Source of the DNA: an uncultured Bradyrhizobium sp.
GTDB taxonomy: Bacteria; Pseudomonadota; Alphaproteobacteria; Rhizobiales; Xanthobacteraceae
NCBI RefSeq assembly: GCF_936943645.1
Contig: NZ_CAKZJO010000047.1
Span: 1 to 64,000, forward strand
Length of the DNA: 64,000 nucleotides
Direction: 5' to 3'
This document shows, one piece after another, positions 50,470-60,700 of the stretch. The translations under genes were made by a program, and so were the position numbers. Below the pieces are notes generated by a model. That model searched no databases and was not told the DNA's origin. It saw only the letters and a list, made by a program, of their open reading frames with translations. How positions within the stretch are numbered: the stretch's first letter is position 1; every line of letters begins with the position of its first letter.

Positions 50470-51162
50470 ATGCTCGCCAATTTCGATTTCGACGTCATCC
50501 GCCGCGCGTTGCCCTATCTGTTCTACGAGGGCATGACGTTCACCCTGACCTTGACGGGTCTTGCCGCGCTCGGCGGCCTCATCTTCGGCACGGCACTCGC
50601 CCTGATGCGGCTCTCCGGCTACAAGACCCTCGGACGCATCGCCGGCCTCTATGTCGACTTCATGCGCTCGCTGCCGCTGGTGCTGGTGATCTTCTGGTTC
50701 TACTTCCTGGTGCCCTATATCGGGCAGTGGCTGACCGGCGCCTCGCGCCCGATCAGCGTCGGCGCGTTCGCATCCTCGCTCATCACCTTCATCATGTTCG
50801 AGGCGGCGTACTTCTCCGAGATCATGCGTGCCGGCATCCAGTCGATCTCGCGCGGGCAGCCGGCTGCCGCCAGCGCGCTCGGGCTGACCTACGCCCAGAC
50901 CATGCGCTACGTCGTGCTGCCGCAGGCCTTCCGCAACATGCTGCCGGTGCTGATCACGCAGACCATCGTGCTGTTCCAGGACACTTCGCTGGTCTACGTC
51001 CTGTCGATCACGGACTTCCTGGGCGCGGCGAGCAAGGTGGCGCAGCGCGACGGGCGCCTCGTCGAAATGTACCTGTTCGCCGCCGTCGTCTACTTCACCA
51101 TTTCCTGTATCGCGTCCTTCGGCGTTCGCCGCCTGCAGGCGCGCATCGCCATCATTCGCTAG
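50470..51162 (+). CDS. gltK: Glutamate/aspartate ABC permease GltK
   Basis: This 230-aa membrane subunit is the partner of GltJ, with the same HisM-type features: FMRSLPLVLVIFWFYF and the EAA loop SALGLTYAQTMRYVVLPQAFRNMLP. Only 3 nt separate it from gltJ and 12 nt from the ATPase gene, so the three are one transcription unit. Confidence 0.94.
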   Translation: MLANFDFDVIRRALPYLFYEGMTFTLTLTGLAALGGLIFGTALALMRLSGYKTLGRIAGLYVDFMRSLPLVLVIFWFYFLVPYIGQWLTGASRPISVGAFASSLITFIMFEAAYFSEIMRAGIQSISRGQPAAASALGLTYAQTMRYVVLPQAFRNMLPVLITQTIVLFQDTSLVYVLSITDFLGAASKVAQRDGRLVEMYLFAAVVYFTISCIASFGVRRLQARIAIIR

Positions 51163-51174
51163 GGCTCCCCGCTC

Positions 51175-51906
51175 ATGATCGAAATCAGCCACGTCAACAA
51201 ATGGTACACGCCGAGCTTCCAGGTGCTGACCGATTGCACCACCAGCGTGACCAAGGGCGAGGTCGTCGTGGTCTGCGGCCCCTCCGGCTCGGGCAAGTCG
51301 ACGCTGATCAAATGCGTCAACGCCCTGGAGCCGTTCCAGAGCGGCGAGATCACGGTCGACGGCACCAAGGTGCATGATCCCAAGACCAATTTGCCGAAGC
51401 TGCGCTCGCGCGTCGGCATGGTGTTCCAGCACTTCGAGCTGTTTCCGCACCTCAAGATCATCGACAATCTCTGCCTCGCGCAGGAGAAAGTGCTGGGGCG
51501 CCCGCACGACAAATCGGTCACCAAGGGCATGCAGCTCCTGGAGCGCGTCGGCCTGAAGGAGCAGGCGCAGAAATTTCCGGCGCAGCTCTCCGGCGGCCAG
51601 CAGCAGCGCGTCGCCATTGCCCGCGCGCTCGCGATGGATCCGATCGTCATGCTGTTCGACGAGCCGACCTCGGCGCTCGATCCGGAAATGGTCAGCGAAG
51701 TGCTCGACGTCATGGTCGATCTCGCCCGCGAAGGCATGACCATGATGGTCGTGACCCACGAAATGGGCTTTGCCCGCAAGGTCGCCAACCGCGTCATCTT
51801 CATGGACCGCGGCGAGATCGTCGAGGACGCGGCGAAGGAAGACTTCTTCGGCAAGCCGCGCAGCGACCGCGCGCAGAAGTTCCTGTCGAAGATTCTGTCG
51901 CATTAG
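51175..51906 (+). CDS. gltL: Glutamate/aspartate ABC ATPase GltL
   Basis: This 243-aa ATPase of the polar amino acid uptake class has Walker [10 protein letters not shown] (about 38-46), signature [15 protein letters not shown], Walker [14 protein letters not shown] and the switch His in VVTHEMGFA. It energises uptake by GltIJK. It is the last gene of the operon and is followed by a palindromic repeat. Confidence 0.95.
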   Translation: MIEISHVNKWYTPSFQVLTDCTTSVTKGEVVVVCGPSGSGKSTLIKCVNALEPFQSGEITVDGTKVHDPKTNLPKLRSRVGMVFQHFELFPHLKIIDNLCLAQEKVLGRPHDKSVTKGMQLLERVGLKEQAQKFPAQLSGGQQQRVAIARALAMDPIVMLFDEPTSALDPEMVSEVLDVMVDLAREGMTMMVVTHEMGFARKVANRVIFMDRGEIVEDAAKEDFFGKPRSDRAQKFLSKILSH

Positions 51907-51908
51907 CC

Positions 51909-52022
51909 GTCATTCCGGGGCGCGCGTAGCGCGAGCTATGACGCGCAATTGCGCGTCTGAGAATCCATAACCACGATCGGGAGTATGGATCCCGGGCTCG
52001 CGCTTCGCGCGCCCCGGGATGA
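51909..52022. repeat. Palindromic repeat after glt operon
   Basis: The arms CGTCATTCCGGGGCGCGCG and CGCGCGCCCCGGGATGACG bound a 114-bp element with an inner GACGCGCAATTGCGCGTC hairpin. It probably marks the 3' end of the glt message. Confidence 0.85.
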
Positions 52023-52094
52023 CGAATAGAGGGGTGCCCGACGCCTCCAATCGGCGTATAAGCCGGTAATCCCATTCCCGCCAGGAGACCTGCC

Positions 52095-52955
52095 TTGGAC
52101 TCGATCGCCTACGTCAACGGCTCATTCGTCCCGCTCTCGGAAGCCAAGATCTCGGTCCTCGATCGCGGCTTCCTGTTCGCCGACGGCATCTACGAGGTTT
52201 CAGCCGTGCTGGACGGCAAGCTGGTCGACAACGCCTCGCATCTGGCGCGGCTGGAGCGGTCGGTCGGCGAGATCAAGCTGAAGCTGCCGGAGACGGTCGA
52301 ACGCATCACCGAGCTGCAGAAGGAGCTGATCGCGCGCAACAAGCTCGCGAACGGCCTCGTTTACCTCCAGGTCACGCGCGGCGCCGACAAGGGCCGCGAC
52401 TTCGCTTTCCCCAAGGGGGACGTCAAGTCGAGCCTGGTGATGTTCACCTCGGAAAAGGACATCATCAACGCCGCCTCGGCAAAGACCGGCATCAACGTGA
52501 TCACGGTGCCCGACATCCGCTGGGAGCGCCGCGACATCAAGAGCGTGGCGTTGCTGGCGCAGGTGCTGGCAAAGCAGGCGGCGGCCGAAGCCGGCGCGGG
52601 CGAGGCCTGGATGCTGGAAGACGGCTACGTCACCGAGGGCGGTTCGTCCTCGGCGTTCATCCTCACCAAGGACGACGTCATCGTCACCCGCAAGAACTCC
52701 AACGCGATCCTGCCGGGCTGCACCCGCAAGGCCGTGGTGGCGCTCGCCGAAGAGCGCCAGCTCCGCGTCGAGGAACGCTCCTTCACGGTCGAGGAAGCGC
52801 TGGCCGCAAAGGAAGCCTTTGCCACCTCGGCCTCGCTGTTCGTCCAGCCGGTGATCGCGATCGACGGCAAGAAGGTCGGCGACGGCAAGCCCGGCCCGAT
52901 GGCGACGCGCCTGCGCGAGATCTACGTCGAGTTCGCCAAGGCGACCGCGGTCTAG
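52095..52955 (+). CDS. D-amino acid transaminase
   Basis: This 286-aa class IV PLP aminotransferase has catalytic Lys149 (RRDIKSVALLAQVLAKQ) and the DRGFLFADGIYEV motif near the N-terminus. Phosphate-binding EGGSSSAF and NAILPGCTR lie downstream. The pattern fits D-alanine/D-glutamate transaminase (Dat), which supplies D-amino acids for the cell wall. Translation starts at a TTG (52095) behind AGGAGA; no upstream ATG is available. Confidence 0.88.
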   Translation: MDSIAYVNGSFVPLSEAKISVLDRGFLFADGIYEVSAVLDGKLVDNASHLARLERSVGEIKLKLPETVERITELQKELIARNKLANGLVYLQVTRGADKGRDFAFPKGDVKSSLVMFTSEKDIINAASAKTGINVITVPDIRWERRDIKSVALLAQVLAKQAAAEAGAGEAWMLEDGYVTEGGSSSAFILTKDDVIVTRKNSNAILPGCTRKAVVALAEERQLRVEERSFTVEEALAAKEAFATSASLFVQPVIAIDGKKVGDGKPGPMATRLREIYVEFAKATAV

Positions 52956-52971
52956 CCACACGCTCAGCTTC

Positions 52972-53071
52972 CGTAGGGTGGGCAAAGGCGCCCTTGCGCC
53001 GTGCCCACGTCTTCGCTCCTGTTAGCCACAGTAGGTGGGCACGCTTTCGCTTTGCCCACCCTACAAGACCG
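52972..53071. repeat. Palindromic repeat (GTAGGGTGGGCAAAG type)
   Basis: CGTAGGGTGGGCAAAGGCG and CGCTTTGCCCACCCTAC form arms around GCCGTGCCCAC/GTGGGCACGC inner arms. A second copy lies at 61853-61942. Confidence 0.88.
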
Positions 53072-53085
53072 TCGTTGTGGTTGGC

Positions 53086-53547
53086 TCACGCCACCGACGC
53101 CCTCACCTTCACCGGATGCACCGCGCGGAACGCGATCGCAATCCTGTTCCAGGCGTTGATGGCGCCGATCAGCATGGTCAGGTTCACCGTCTCCGCATCG
53201 GAGAATTGCGCGCGAACCTGTTCATAGACGTCATCAGGCGCGCGCGTCTGCGAGATCAGCGTGACGGACTCGGTCCAGGCCAGGGCGGCGCGCTCTCGAT
53301 CGGTGTAGAGCGGGGATTCACGCCAGGCGTTGAGCAGGTAGATGCGCTGTTCCGTCTCGCCGCGCTTGCGGGCGTCCTCGGTGTGCATGTTGATGCAGAA
53401 GGCGCAGCCGTTGATCTCTGATGCGCGGATCTTGACCAGCTCGATCAGCGATTTCTCGAGGCCCGTCGACTGGATCTGCTCCTCGAGCGCCAGCAGCGCT
53501 TTGATCGTATCCGGCGCGGCCTGGTAGTAGTTCATGCGGGGTTTCAT
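53086..53547 (-). CDS. AhpD-like carboxymuconolactone decarboxylase family protein
   Basis: This 153-aa protein has the alkylhydroperoxidase D active site CAFCINMH (Cys-x-x-Cys plus His), preceded by LVKIRASEINGC. It should be a thiol-dependent peroxidase or a related redox protein. AGGAGAACGACC precedes the ATG. It lies 29 nt after the MFS exporter gene on the same strand, so it may be the last gene of the efflux operon. Confidence 0.88.
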   Translation of the reverse strand: MKPRMNYYQAAPDTIKALLALEEQIQSTGLEKSLIELVKIRASEINGCAFCINMHTEDARKRGETEQRIYLLNAWRESPLYTDRERAALAWTESVTLISQTRAPDDVYEQVRAQFSDAETVNLTMLIGAINAWNRIAIAFRAVHPVKVRASVA

Positions 53548-53576
53548 GGTCGTTCTCCTTGCTTCCTAGGGTGGGA

Positions 53577-55193
53577 TCAATGTGCTCCGCCAGCCGACGT
53601 CTGGCCGGGCTTCTTCAGAAAGAACACGGCGATCAGAGCGATGATCAGAGCCATGCCGAGCAGGTAGAAGGTGTCGCTGAAGGCGAAGATGTAAGCCTGC
53701 TTCTGCACGATGCGGCCGACCGCGACATAGGCACGATGCGCGGCGTCTCCACGGTCGAGAATGCCGTGGCTGACGAAGTATTGCGTAAGCTGTTCGAGTC
53801 GCGTGCGGGTGGCCTGCTCGAACACTGAGACCGACTGCATCAGCACGTTGGAGTGATATTGCTCGCGCTTGGTCAGCACGGTTTGCAGCAGTGCGATGCC
53901 GACGGCGCCGCCGAGGTTGCGCATCATGTTGAACAGGCCGGAGGCGGAACCCGCATTCTCGGCTTCGATGCCGGCGGTCGCGACCGCCGACAACGGTGCC
54001 ATCACCAGCGCCTGGCCGATGGCGCGGACCACGTTGGGCCACAGCAGCTGGTCGGCGGCGTAGTCGTTGGTCATATAGATGTTCATGAAGTTCGAGGCCG
54101 AGAACAGCACGAAGCCGACGCCGATCACGATGCGCGCGTCGAATTTCTGCATCAGGCGCGGCACCAGCGGGATCAGCACGAGCTGCGGCAGCCCGGTCCA
54201 GGCCAGCACCATGCCGATCTGCTCCGCGTTGTAGCCCTGGATGCGCGCCAGATATTGCGGGAGGATGAATACCGAGCCGTACAGCGCGACGCCGAGCAGG
54301 AAGTTCGCCAGCATGCCGAAGCCGAAGTTGCGGCGGGCGAGCAGGCGCAGATTGAGCAGCGGCCTCTTCACCGTGAGTTCGATGATGAAGAAGGTGGTCA
54401 GCGCCGCGACCGCGATTACGCTGAGTTTGACGATGAAGGGCGAGCCGAACCAGTCGTCCTTGTTGCCTTCCTCGAGCACGGTCTGGAGGGCGGACAGCCC
54501 GATTGCCATGGTGATGATGCCGGCCCAGTCGCCCTCGCGCAGCAGCGCCAGCTTCATCGGCCTCGCCTCGAGCGCGTACCAGAGCATGCCGACCATGACT
54601 GCGCCGGGGACGAGGTTGACGTAGAAGATGTACTCCCAGCCGAAATTCTCGGTCAGATAGCCGCCGATGGTCGGGCCGATCGCGGGCGCGAACGTCGCGG
54701 ACAGCGCGAACAACGCAAGCCCGACCGGCTGTTTCCCGCGCGGCAGCAGCGTGATGATCAGCGTGAACGCCATCGGGATCAGAACGCCGCCAGTGAATCC
54801 CTGCACGGCGCGCAGCACGATCATTTGCGGCAGGTCCTGCGCCAATGCGCAAGCCGCCGACAGCAGCAGGAACAGGACCGCGTTGGTAAGAAGATAGATC
54901 CGGATCGAGAAGACCTGCGCGAGCCAGCCGGAGAGCGGGATCACCACGATCTCCGCGATCAGATAGGAGGTGGAGATCCAGCCGCCGTCGTCGATACCGG
55001 CGCCGATTGCGCCCTGGATGTCCGCGAGCGAGGCGTTGACGATCTGGATGTTCAGCACCGCCATGAAGGCGCCGAGCGTCGCGCCGATCACGGCGATCCA
55101 GGTTCTTGCCGACACGGCCGGCGTCGCGGGAGCGGCTGGCGCGGGGAGGTTGGCGATGGATGCGGCGTTGACGGTCGGTTGAAGCGTGCTCAT
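53577..55193 (-). CDS. DHA2 (EmrB/QacA) family multidrug exporter
   Basis: This 538-aa protein has fourteen predicted helices of the DHA2 drug:proton antiporters. MFS signature pieces are visible: LADIQGAIGAGIDDGGWISTSYLIAE in two parts, GWLAQVFSIRIYL, the motif C-like GPTIGGYLTENFGWEYIFYVN, and FNMMRNLGGAVGIA. The neighbouring HlyD-type protein is its periplasmic adaptor. A short gap with its own promoter-like site separates it from that gene. Confidence 0.93.
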   Translation of the reverse strand: MSTLQPTVNAASIANLPAPAAPATPAVSARTWIAVIGATLGAFMAVLNIQIVNASLADIQGAIGAGIDDGGWISTSYLIAEIVVIPLSGWLAQVFSIRIYLLTNAVLFLLLSAACALAQDLPQMIVLRAVQGFTGGVLIPMAFTLIITLLPRGKQPVGLALFALSATFAPAIGPTIGGYLTENFGWEYIFYVNLVPGAVMVGMLWYALEARPMKLALLREGDWAGIITMAIGLSALQTVLEEGNKDDWFGSPFIVKLSVIAVAALTTFFIIELTVKRPLLNLRLLARRNFGFGMLANFLLGVALYGSVFILPQYLARIQGYNAEQIGMVLAWTGLPQLVLIPLVPRLMQKFDARIVIGVGFVLFSASNFMNIYMTNDYAADQLLWPNVVRAIGQALVMAPLSAVATAGIEAENAGSASGLFNMMRNLGGAVGIALLQTVLTKREQYHSNVLMQSVSVFEQATRTRLEQLTQYFVSHGILDRGDAAHRAYVAVGRIVQKQAYIFAFSDTFYLLGMALIIALIAVFFLKKPGQTSAGGAH

Positions 55194-55233
55194 GGAAGCC
55201 TCGTCTCGGGTCCGGAGACAGGATGCGTCAGAC

Positions 55234-55280
55234 AGGTGGTTTCGATAATCGAGGAAGTTCTGGAAGGATCATCCGGCAGG
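55234..55280 (-). promoter_or_regulatory. Control site of emrB-like gene, copy 2
   Basis: On the minus strand GGATGATCCTTCCAGAA and CTTCCTCGATTATCG match 26 of 33 positions with the site upstream of the emrA-like gene, and both lie 51-52 nt before their start codon. See finding on the duplicated site. Confidence 0.55.
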
Positions 55281-55310
55281 ATTTGACAATCCCGCCGGAG
55301 CCTTCCGGCT

Positions 55311-56492
55311 TCAACCGCCGTTGCGGCGAGGCGCGTTGTCAGCCAGACGCTTTGCAGTGTCGCGCTCTGCCAGCACCGTCTGCTTGGTGTCGACCGTCGG
55401 CACCGCCGACATGCCGGGGCGGAGCAGGCCGACCAGGCTGTGGTCGTCGAGCACGATCTTCACGGGAACACGTTGCACGATCTTGGTGAAGTTGCCGGTG
55501 GCGTTGTCCGGCGGCAGCAGCGCGAATTCGAGCCCGCTGGCCGGCGACAGGCTGTCGACATGGCCGCGCAGGGTGTGCTTGCGGAAACTGTCGACGTGCA
55601 GCTCGACCGGCTGGCCGGGGCGCACATGTGTCAGCTGCGTCTCCTTGAAGTTCGCGACGACATAGACCGCATCGAGCGGCACCACGGCCATCAATTGCGT
55701 GCCGGCCTGGACGTATTGGCCGACCCGCAGCGCGCGGGCACCGACCGTGCCGTCGACCGGCGCAGTGATCTCGGTATAGGACAGGTTCAGCGCCGCCTGC
55801 CGTGCGACCGCGCGGGCCCGGTCCAGCTGGGCCGCGGCCTGGGCGCGCTGGGTGGTGAGCACGTCGACCTTGCGCTGCGCGGCCACGAGGCCGGACTTGG
55901 CATGTTGCAGCTGCGCGCTGCTGGCGCGCAGTGCCGCGTCTGTCTGCTGTGCGCGCTGGATCGTGCCGGAGCCCGACTTCATCAGATCGTCGTAGCGGGC
56001 GCGCTCCTCCTGCGCGAATTTGAGATTGGCGTCCGCTGCCGCAACATCGGCGGTGCTCTGCTCGATGATCGGTTGCTGGAGCTCGAGCTGGGCATCGATG
56101 TTGCGCACCGACGCTTCGCCGGCGGCGACATCGGCGCGGGCCTGCTCCAGCGCCGCCTTGAAGTCGCGATCGTCGATCTTGGCGAGAAGCTGGCCGGCTC
56201 TGACCTTCTCGTTGTCGCCGACCAGCACCTTGGCGATATAGCCGGAGACCTTTGGTGCGACGATCGTGGAGTCCGCTTTCACATAGGCGTCATCGGTCGT
56301 CTCGAGGTAGCGGCCGTTGGTCCAGTAGTCGTGCCCGTAATAGGCCACGGCCGCCGTGCCCGCGAGCAGCGCAAGCACCAGCGCCGCGCGCCGAACCATA
56401 TTCCGGGGCGGGGCACTCGGCTTTGCCTTGGAATAATCGGCAGTGATTTCAGTTGCTTGCTGAAAGTTATCGGTGCGGGGCATCTCGGACAT
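55311..56492 (-). CDS. HlyD/EmrA-type membrane fusion protein
   Basis: This 393-aa periplasmic adaptor has one N-terminal membrane helix (about 31-52), a biotinyl-lipoyl-like domain split by a long coiled-coil hairpin (about 95-220), and a beta-barrel ending in PVKIVLDDHSLVGLLRPGMSA. It links the DHA2 exporter to an outer-membrane channel. AGGAAG precedes the ATG. A LysR gene diverges from it. Confidence 0.92.
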   Translation of the reverse strand: MSEMPRTDNFQQATEITADYSKAKPSAPPRNMVRRAALVLALLAGTAAVAYYGHDYWTNGRYLETTDDAYVKADSTIVAPKVSGYIAKVLVGDNEKVRAGQLLAKIDDRDFKAALEQARADVAAGEASVRNIDAQLELQQPIIEQSTADVAAADANLKFAQEERARYDDLMKSGSGTIQRAQQTDAALRASSAQLQHAKSGLVAAQRKVDVLTTQRAQAAAQLDRARAVARQAALNLSYTEITAPVDGTVGARALRVGQYVQAGTQLMAVVPLDAVYVVANFKETQLTHVRPGQPVELHVDSFRKHTLRGHVDSLSPASGLEFALLPPDNATGNFTKIVQRVPVKIVLDDHSLVGLLRPGMSAVPTVDTKQTVLAERDTAKRLADNAPRRNGG

Positions 56493-56802
56493 GGCGGTCT
56501 TCCTTTTCGGCTCGCCGGGGATATCGGTCTTTCCAGTTCAAGCGATAATTGGCGAAATGCTGGAAGGATTATCCACCAGCGGCGGATAGTCCGAGGCTTC
56601 GTCTTGACCTCCGTGGTGGTACCGAAACAGCCCGGCGACCGCGCCAGAGCGATTGCCGTCCCTGTCGTACGATTGCTGCTAACGCGTCTGGCTCCTGCCG
56701 CACGCGAAAGCTCAGGGCGGGTGGGACCCGTATGCAGGATCTGATAGATAATCGAGGAGAATCCCCAGCGATTATCGATCAAAAGCGGACAATCACGCAG
56801 CC
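56493..56802. promoter_or_regulatory. Divergent emrA-like/LysR control region
   Basis: This 310-nt region has two dyads: GATAAT (56544-56549) with ATTATC (56568-56573), 52 nt before the emrA-like start, and GATAATCG (56747-56754) with CGATTATC (56769-56776) just upstream of the LysR gene. They resemble each other and the site before emrB, so they are probably LysR targets. No gene is supported in the gap. Confidence 0.55.
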
Positions 56803-57714
56803 ATGGACCGATTGACCAGCCTCGAAGTGTTCAGCCGGGTGGTGGAGACTGGCGGCTTCTCCGCAGCAGCCCGCAAGCTCAACATGTCGACCACCATGGT
56901 GAGCAATCACGTCCAGGCATTGGAAGACCGGCTCGGGGTGAGGCTGCTTCACCGAACCACGCGCAAGGTCAACCTTACGGAGATCGGCAAGGCCTATTAC
57001 GACCGCTGCGTCCAGATCCTCGCGGACATTGAACAGGCCGACGACATCGCGGGTGAATTGCAGTCAGTGCCCCGCGGCACGCTGCGCATTCACGTCGCCA
57101 CCCATATGGTCCCGTTCGTGACGCCGGTGGTGGCGAGGCTGCTGTCCACCTATCCGGAGCTCAAGATCGATCTGCGCATGGGCGAGGCCGACGTCGATCT
57201 CATCGAGGAAGGCTACGATGTTGCCCTGCGCATGACCCCGCCGCCGGATTCGAGCCTGATCGTGCGGAGCCTCGCCACCTGGCGCCACGTGCTGTGCTGT
57301 TCCCACGATTACATCGAGCGGCACGGCCGGATGCAGAAACTCGACGAGCTCACCACGCATAATTGCGGTCGTCACCTGAACTATCCGTTTGGCGATGAAT
57401 GGCGCTTCCTTGATCGCAAGGGCGTACCGGCTTCGGTACGAATCTCGGGCAGCTTCGTCACCAACAGCGGGGAAGCGTTGCGGAAGGTCGCGCTGGAGGG
57501 GGCCGCCGTGTGCCTGATGGCAGGCTTTCTCATTCAGGACGACCTCGAAGCCGGCCGCCTCGTGCGCCTGTTGCCGGAATATCGGACGGTCGAGCTGTCC
57601 ATGAACGCGGTCTATCCGCATCGGCATCATCTGTCGGCGAAGGTCAGGACCTTCATCGACCTGCTCGTGCACCACAGCGCCGAACAGCAGAAGCTGATCA
57701 ACCCGTATTCATGA
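56803..57714 (+). CDS. LysR-family regulator of the efflux genes
   Basis: This 303-aa regulator has a LysR winged helix at 1-60 (MDRLTSLEVFSRVVETGGF, STTMVSNHVQALEDRLG) and a CrgA/AaeR-like effector domain. It diverges from the emrA-like gene, and matching dyads lie upstream of all three genes, so regulation of efflux and of itself is likely. No clear Shine-Dalgarno site is seen before the ATG. Confidence 0.9.
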   Translation: MDRLTSLEVFSRVVETGGFSAAARKLNMSTTMVSNHVQALEDRLGVRLLHRTTRKVNLTEIGKAYYDRCVQILADIEQADDIAGELQSVPRGTLRIHVATHMVPFVTPVVARLLSTYPELKIDLRMGEADVDLIEEGYDVALRMTPPPDSSLIVRSLATWRHVLCCSHDYIERHGRMQKLDELTTHNCGRHLNYPFGDEWRFLDRKGVPASVRISGSFVTNSGEALRKVALEGAAVCLMAGFLIQDDLEAGRLVRLLPEYRTVELSMNAVYPHRHHLSAKVRTFIDLLVHHSAEQQKLINPYS

Positions 57715-57775
57715 GCGGCGCGACGCCAGGCCAGAGAGTAGCAGGGCACGCTTGCGCCGTGGACACGGCTTTGCG

Positions 57776-60700
57776 TCAGCCGGTGGCGCGCATCCTTGCC
57801 GGCGATGGCGTGCGGAGTTCGTCAAACAGCCGCTCGACCTCCGTCTTCGTCTTCCCGATCGCGATGTCCTTGACCGCGCCATAGCCGCGGATCTCCATCG
57901 GCGCCTTTGCAATTGCGATGAGGTTCGCAAGACGCGCCGTATCGAGCCCGCCGAGCATCCGTTCGATCACGCCTTCATACCAGGCGATCAGTTCGCGTTC
58001 GGTGCGCCGCTCGGAAGTGTAGCCGAACGGATCGAACGGCGTGCCGCGCAGCCCCTTCAATCGCGCGAGCATGGCGAGCGGCATCTGGATCCACTGGCCG
58101 AAGGCACGTTTGCGCGGACGTCCGCGTGCATCACGCCGCGACGGCAGGAATGGCGGGGCGAGGTGATACCGGATGCTGAAGCCATCCTCGAATTCGCGTT
58201 TCAGCTCGTCGAGGAAGCCGCTTTGCATGTGCAGGCGCGCCACCTCGTATTCGTCCTTGTAGGCCATCAGCTTGAACAGGGCGCGTGCGACGGCCTCGGT
58301 CAGGGCCTCGCTGTTCAGGGCAGTCTCGGCATGGCGCACCTTTGCGACGGTCGCTCGATAGCGTGAGGCGTAGCTGGCGTCCTGATAGGCGGTGAGAAAG
58401 CCGGCACGGCGGTCGATGATCTCATCGAGCGTCTCGGCGGCGGGCGCTTCGTTCTGCTTCGGCAGGAAGTCCGGATCGGACGCCGCGATCCGGCCCCAGG
58501 CAAAGGCCTGCTTGTTGCGCTCGACCATGACGCCGTTGAGCTCGATCGCGCGCAGCAGCGCGGCAAGCGAAATCGGGATCAATCCGCGCTGCCAGGCAAA
58601 GCCGAGCATGATGATGTTGGCATAGACGGTATCGCCGAGCAGCCGATCGGCCAGCGCATTGGCGTCGAGCGTGTCGAGATCGTGCTCGCCGACGACCTGG
58701 CCAATGGCGCGCAGGCGGGCCGGAGAGGCGAGATCGGCGTCGCGGAAGCGGACGACGTCGCCGGTCGGCATCTCCGCGGTGTTGACCGCGGCGCGCGTGC
58801 CGCGGTGGTAGGTACCCGAAGCCTTCGGCGAGGAGCTGACCACGAGATCGCAGCCGATCAGCGCATCGGCCGCGCCCTGGTCGATGCGGACCTGATGCAG
58901 GGCCTCAGGGTTTGGCGCGAGCCGGATATAGCTCAGCACAGGCCCGAACTTCTGTGCAAAGCCGGTGAAGTCCAGCACCGACACGCCGCGGCGCTCGAGA
59001 TGCGCGGCCATGCCGATCAGGGCGCCGACGGTGATCACGCCGGTGCCGCCGACGCCGGTTACGAGCAGGTCATAGGGGCGATCGAGCGGTGTGGTTGCGG
59101 GCAGCGGAAGGGCGGCCGCATGGCTGACTGCGTCGATCTGGCTCGCGCTCTTCTTCCGGCGCGTCGCACCTTCGACGGTGACGAAGCTCGGGCAAAAGCC
59201 GTTGAGACAGGAGAAATCCTTGTTGCAGGCCGACAGGTTGATCTGGCGTTTGCGGCCGAACGGCGTCTCCTTCGGCTCGACGCTGAGGCAGTTGGATTCG
59301 ACCGAGCAGTCGCCGCAGCCTTCGCAGACGAGATCGTTGACATAGGCGAAGCGCTTGGGATCGGCCATCTGCCCGCGCTTGCGCCGGCGCCGCTTCTCCG
59401 TGGCGCAGGTCTGCTGGTAGATCAGGACCGAGACGCCGGGAATGTCGCGCAGCTCGCGCTGCACTTCGTCCATCTCCTCGCGGGGATGAATGGTGACGCC
59501 GCCGGGCAGGTCCGCCGGGCTGAAATGCGCGGGATCATCGGACACCAGCGCGATGCGCACCACGCCCTCGGCGCGGACGCTGTGCGCGATGGCATGCACG
59601 CTGACGGGGCCGTCGACCGGCTGACCGCCGGTCATCGCCACCGCATCGTTGAACAGGATCTTGTAGGTGATGTTCGCCTTGGCAGCGATCGCCTGCCGGA
59701 TCGCCATCGAGCCGGAATGGTAGTAGGTGCCTTCGCCGAGATTCTGGAAGACGTGCTTCTTGCCGGTAAAGCGTGACGACGCCGCCCAGTTCACGCCTTC
59801 GCCGCCCATCTGGATCAGCGACGACGTCTCGCGGTCCATCCAGCTCGCCATGAAATGGCAGCCGATGCCGGCCAGCGCCTTCGATCCCTCAGGCACCTTG
59901 GTCGATGTGTTGTGCGGGCAGCCCGAGCAGAAATAGGGCGTGCGCGTTGCGCCTGAGACGTTGATGCTGCGCGCGGCCTCCGGCATCAGCGCGGCGGCAC
60001 GCGCGGCCAGATTGAGGCCCGGGAACATCGGGTCGAGCCGGCGCGCCAGCACGGACGCCAGCGCGCGCGGCGACAATTCACCGATCCACGAGATCAGCCG
60101 TGCCCCGGCTTCGTCGTGCTTGCCCACCATGCGCTCGGGCTTGCTGCCGGGATAGTCGTAAAAGTATTCCTTGAACTGGCTTTCGATGATGCCGCGCTTC
60201 TCCTCGACCACGAGGATCTCGCGCTTGCCCTTCACGAAGCCCATGGCGTCATGCAACGCCAGCGGCCAGACCATGCCGACCTTGTAGACGTCGATGCCGA
60301 TGTTGCGGCAGGCGGCCTCGTCGAGGCCGATCAGCCGCAGCGCCTCCATCAGGTCGAGATGCGCCTTGCCCGTGGTGACGATGCCGTAGGTCGCATCCTT
60401 GATGTCGTAGATGTGACGGTCGATCGGATTGGCCTTGGCGAAGGCGTAGACCGCGTGCTTCTTCGCCTCCAGCCGTTCCTCGATCTGCGGGCCCGGCAAA
60501 TCGGGCCAGCGATAGTGCAATCCACCGGGCGGTGGCGCGAAGTCCGGCGTGCAGAAGGCGCGCGGCGGGCGCAGCGCGACGGAGGCGCCGGACTCGACGA
60601 TCTCCGAGATCGCCTTGAAGCCGACCCACATGCCGGAGAAGCGGCTCAGCGCATAGCCATACTCGCCGAACGCCAGATACTCGCTGACGCTGGCGGGATG

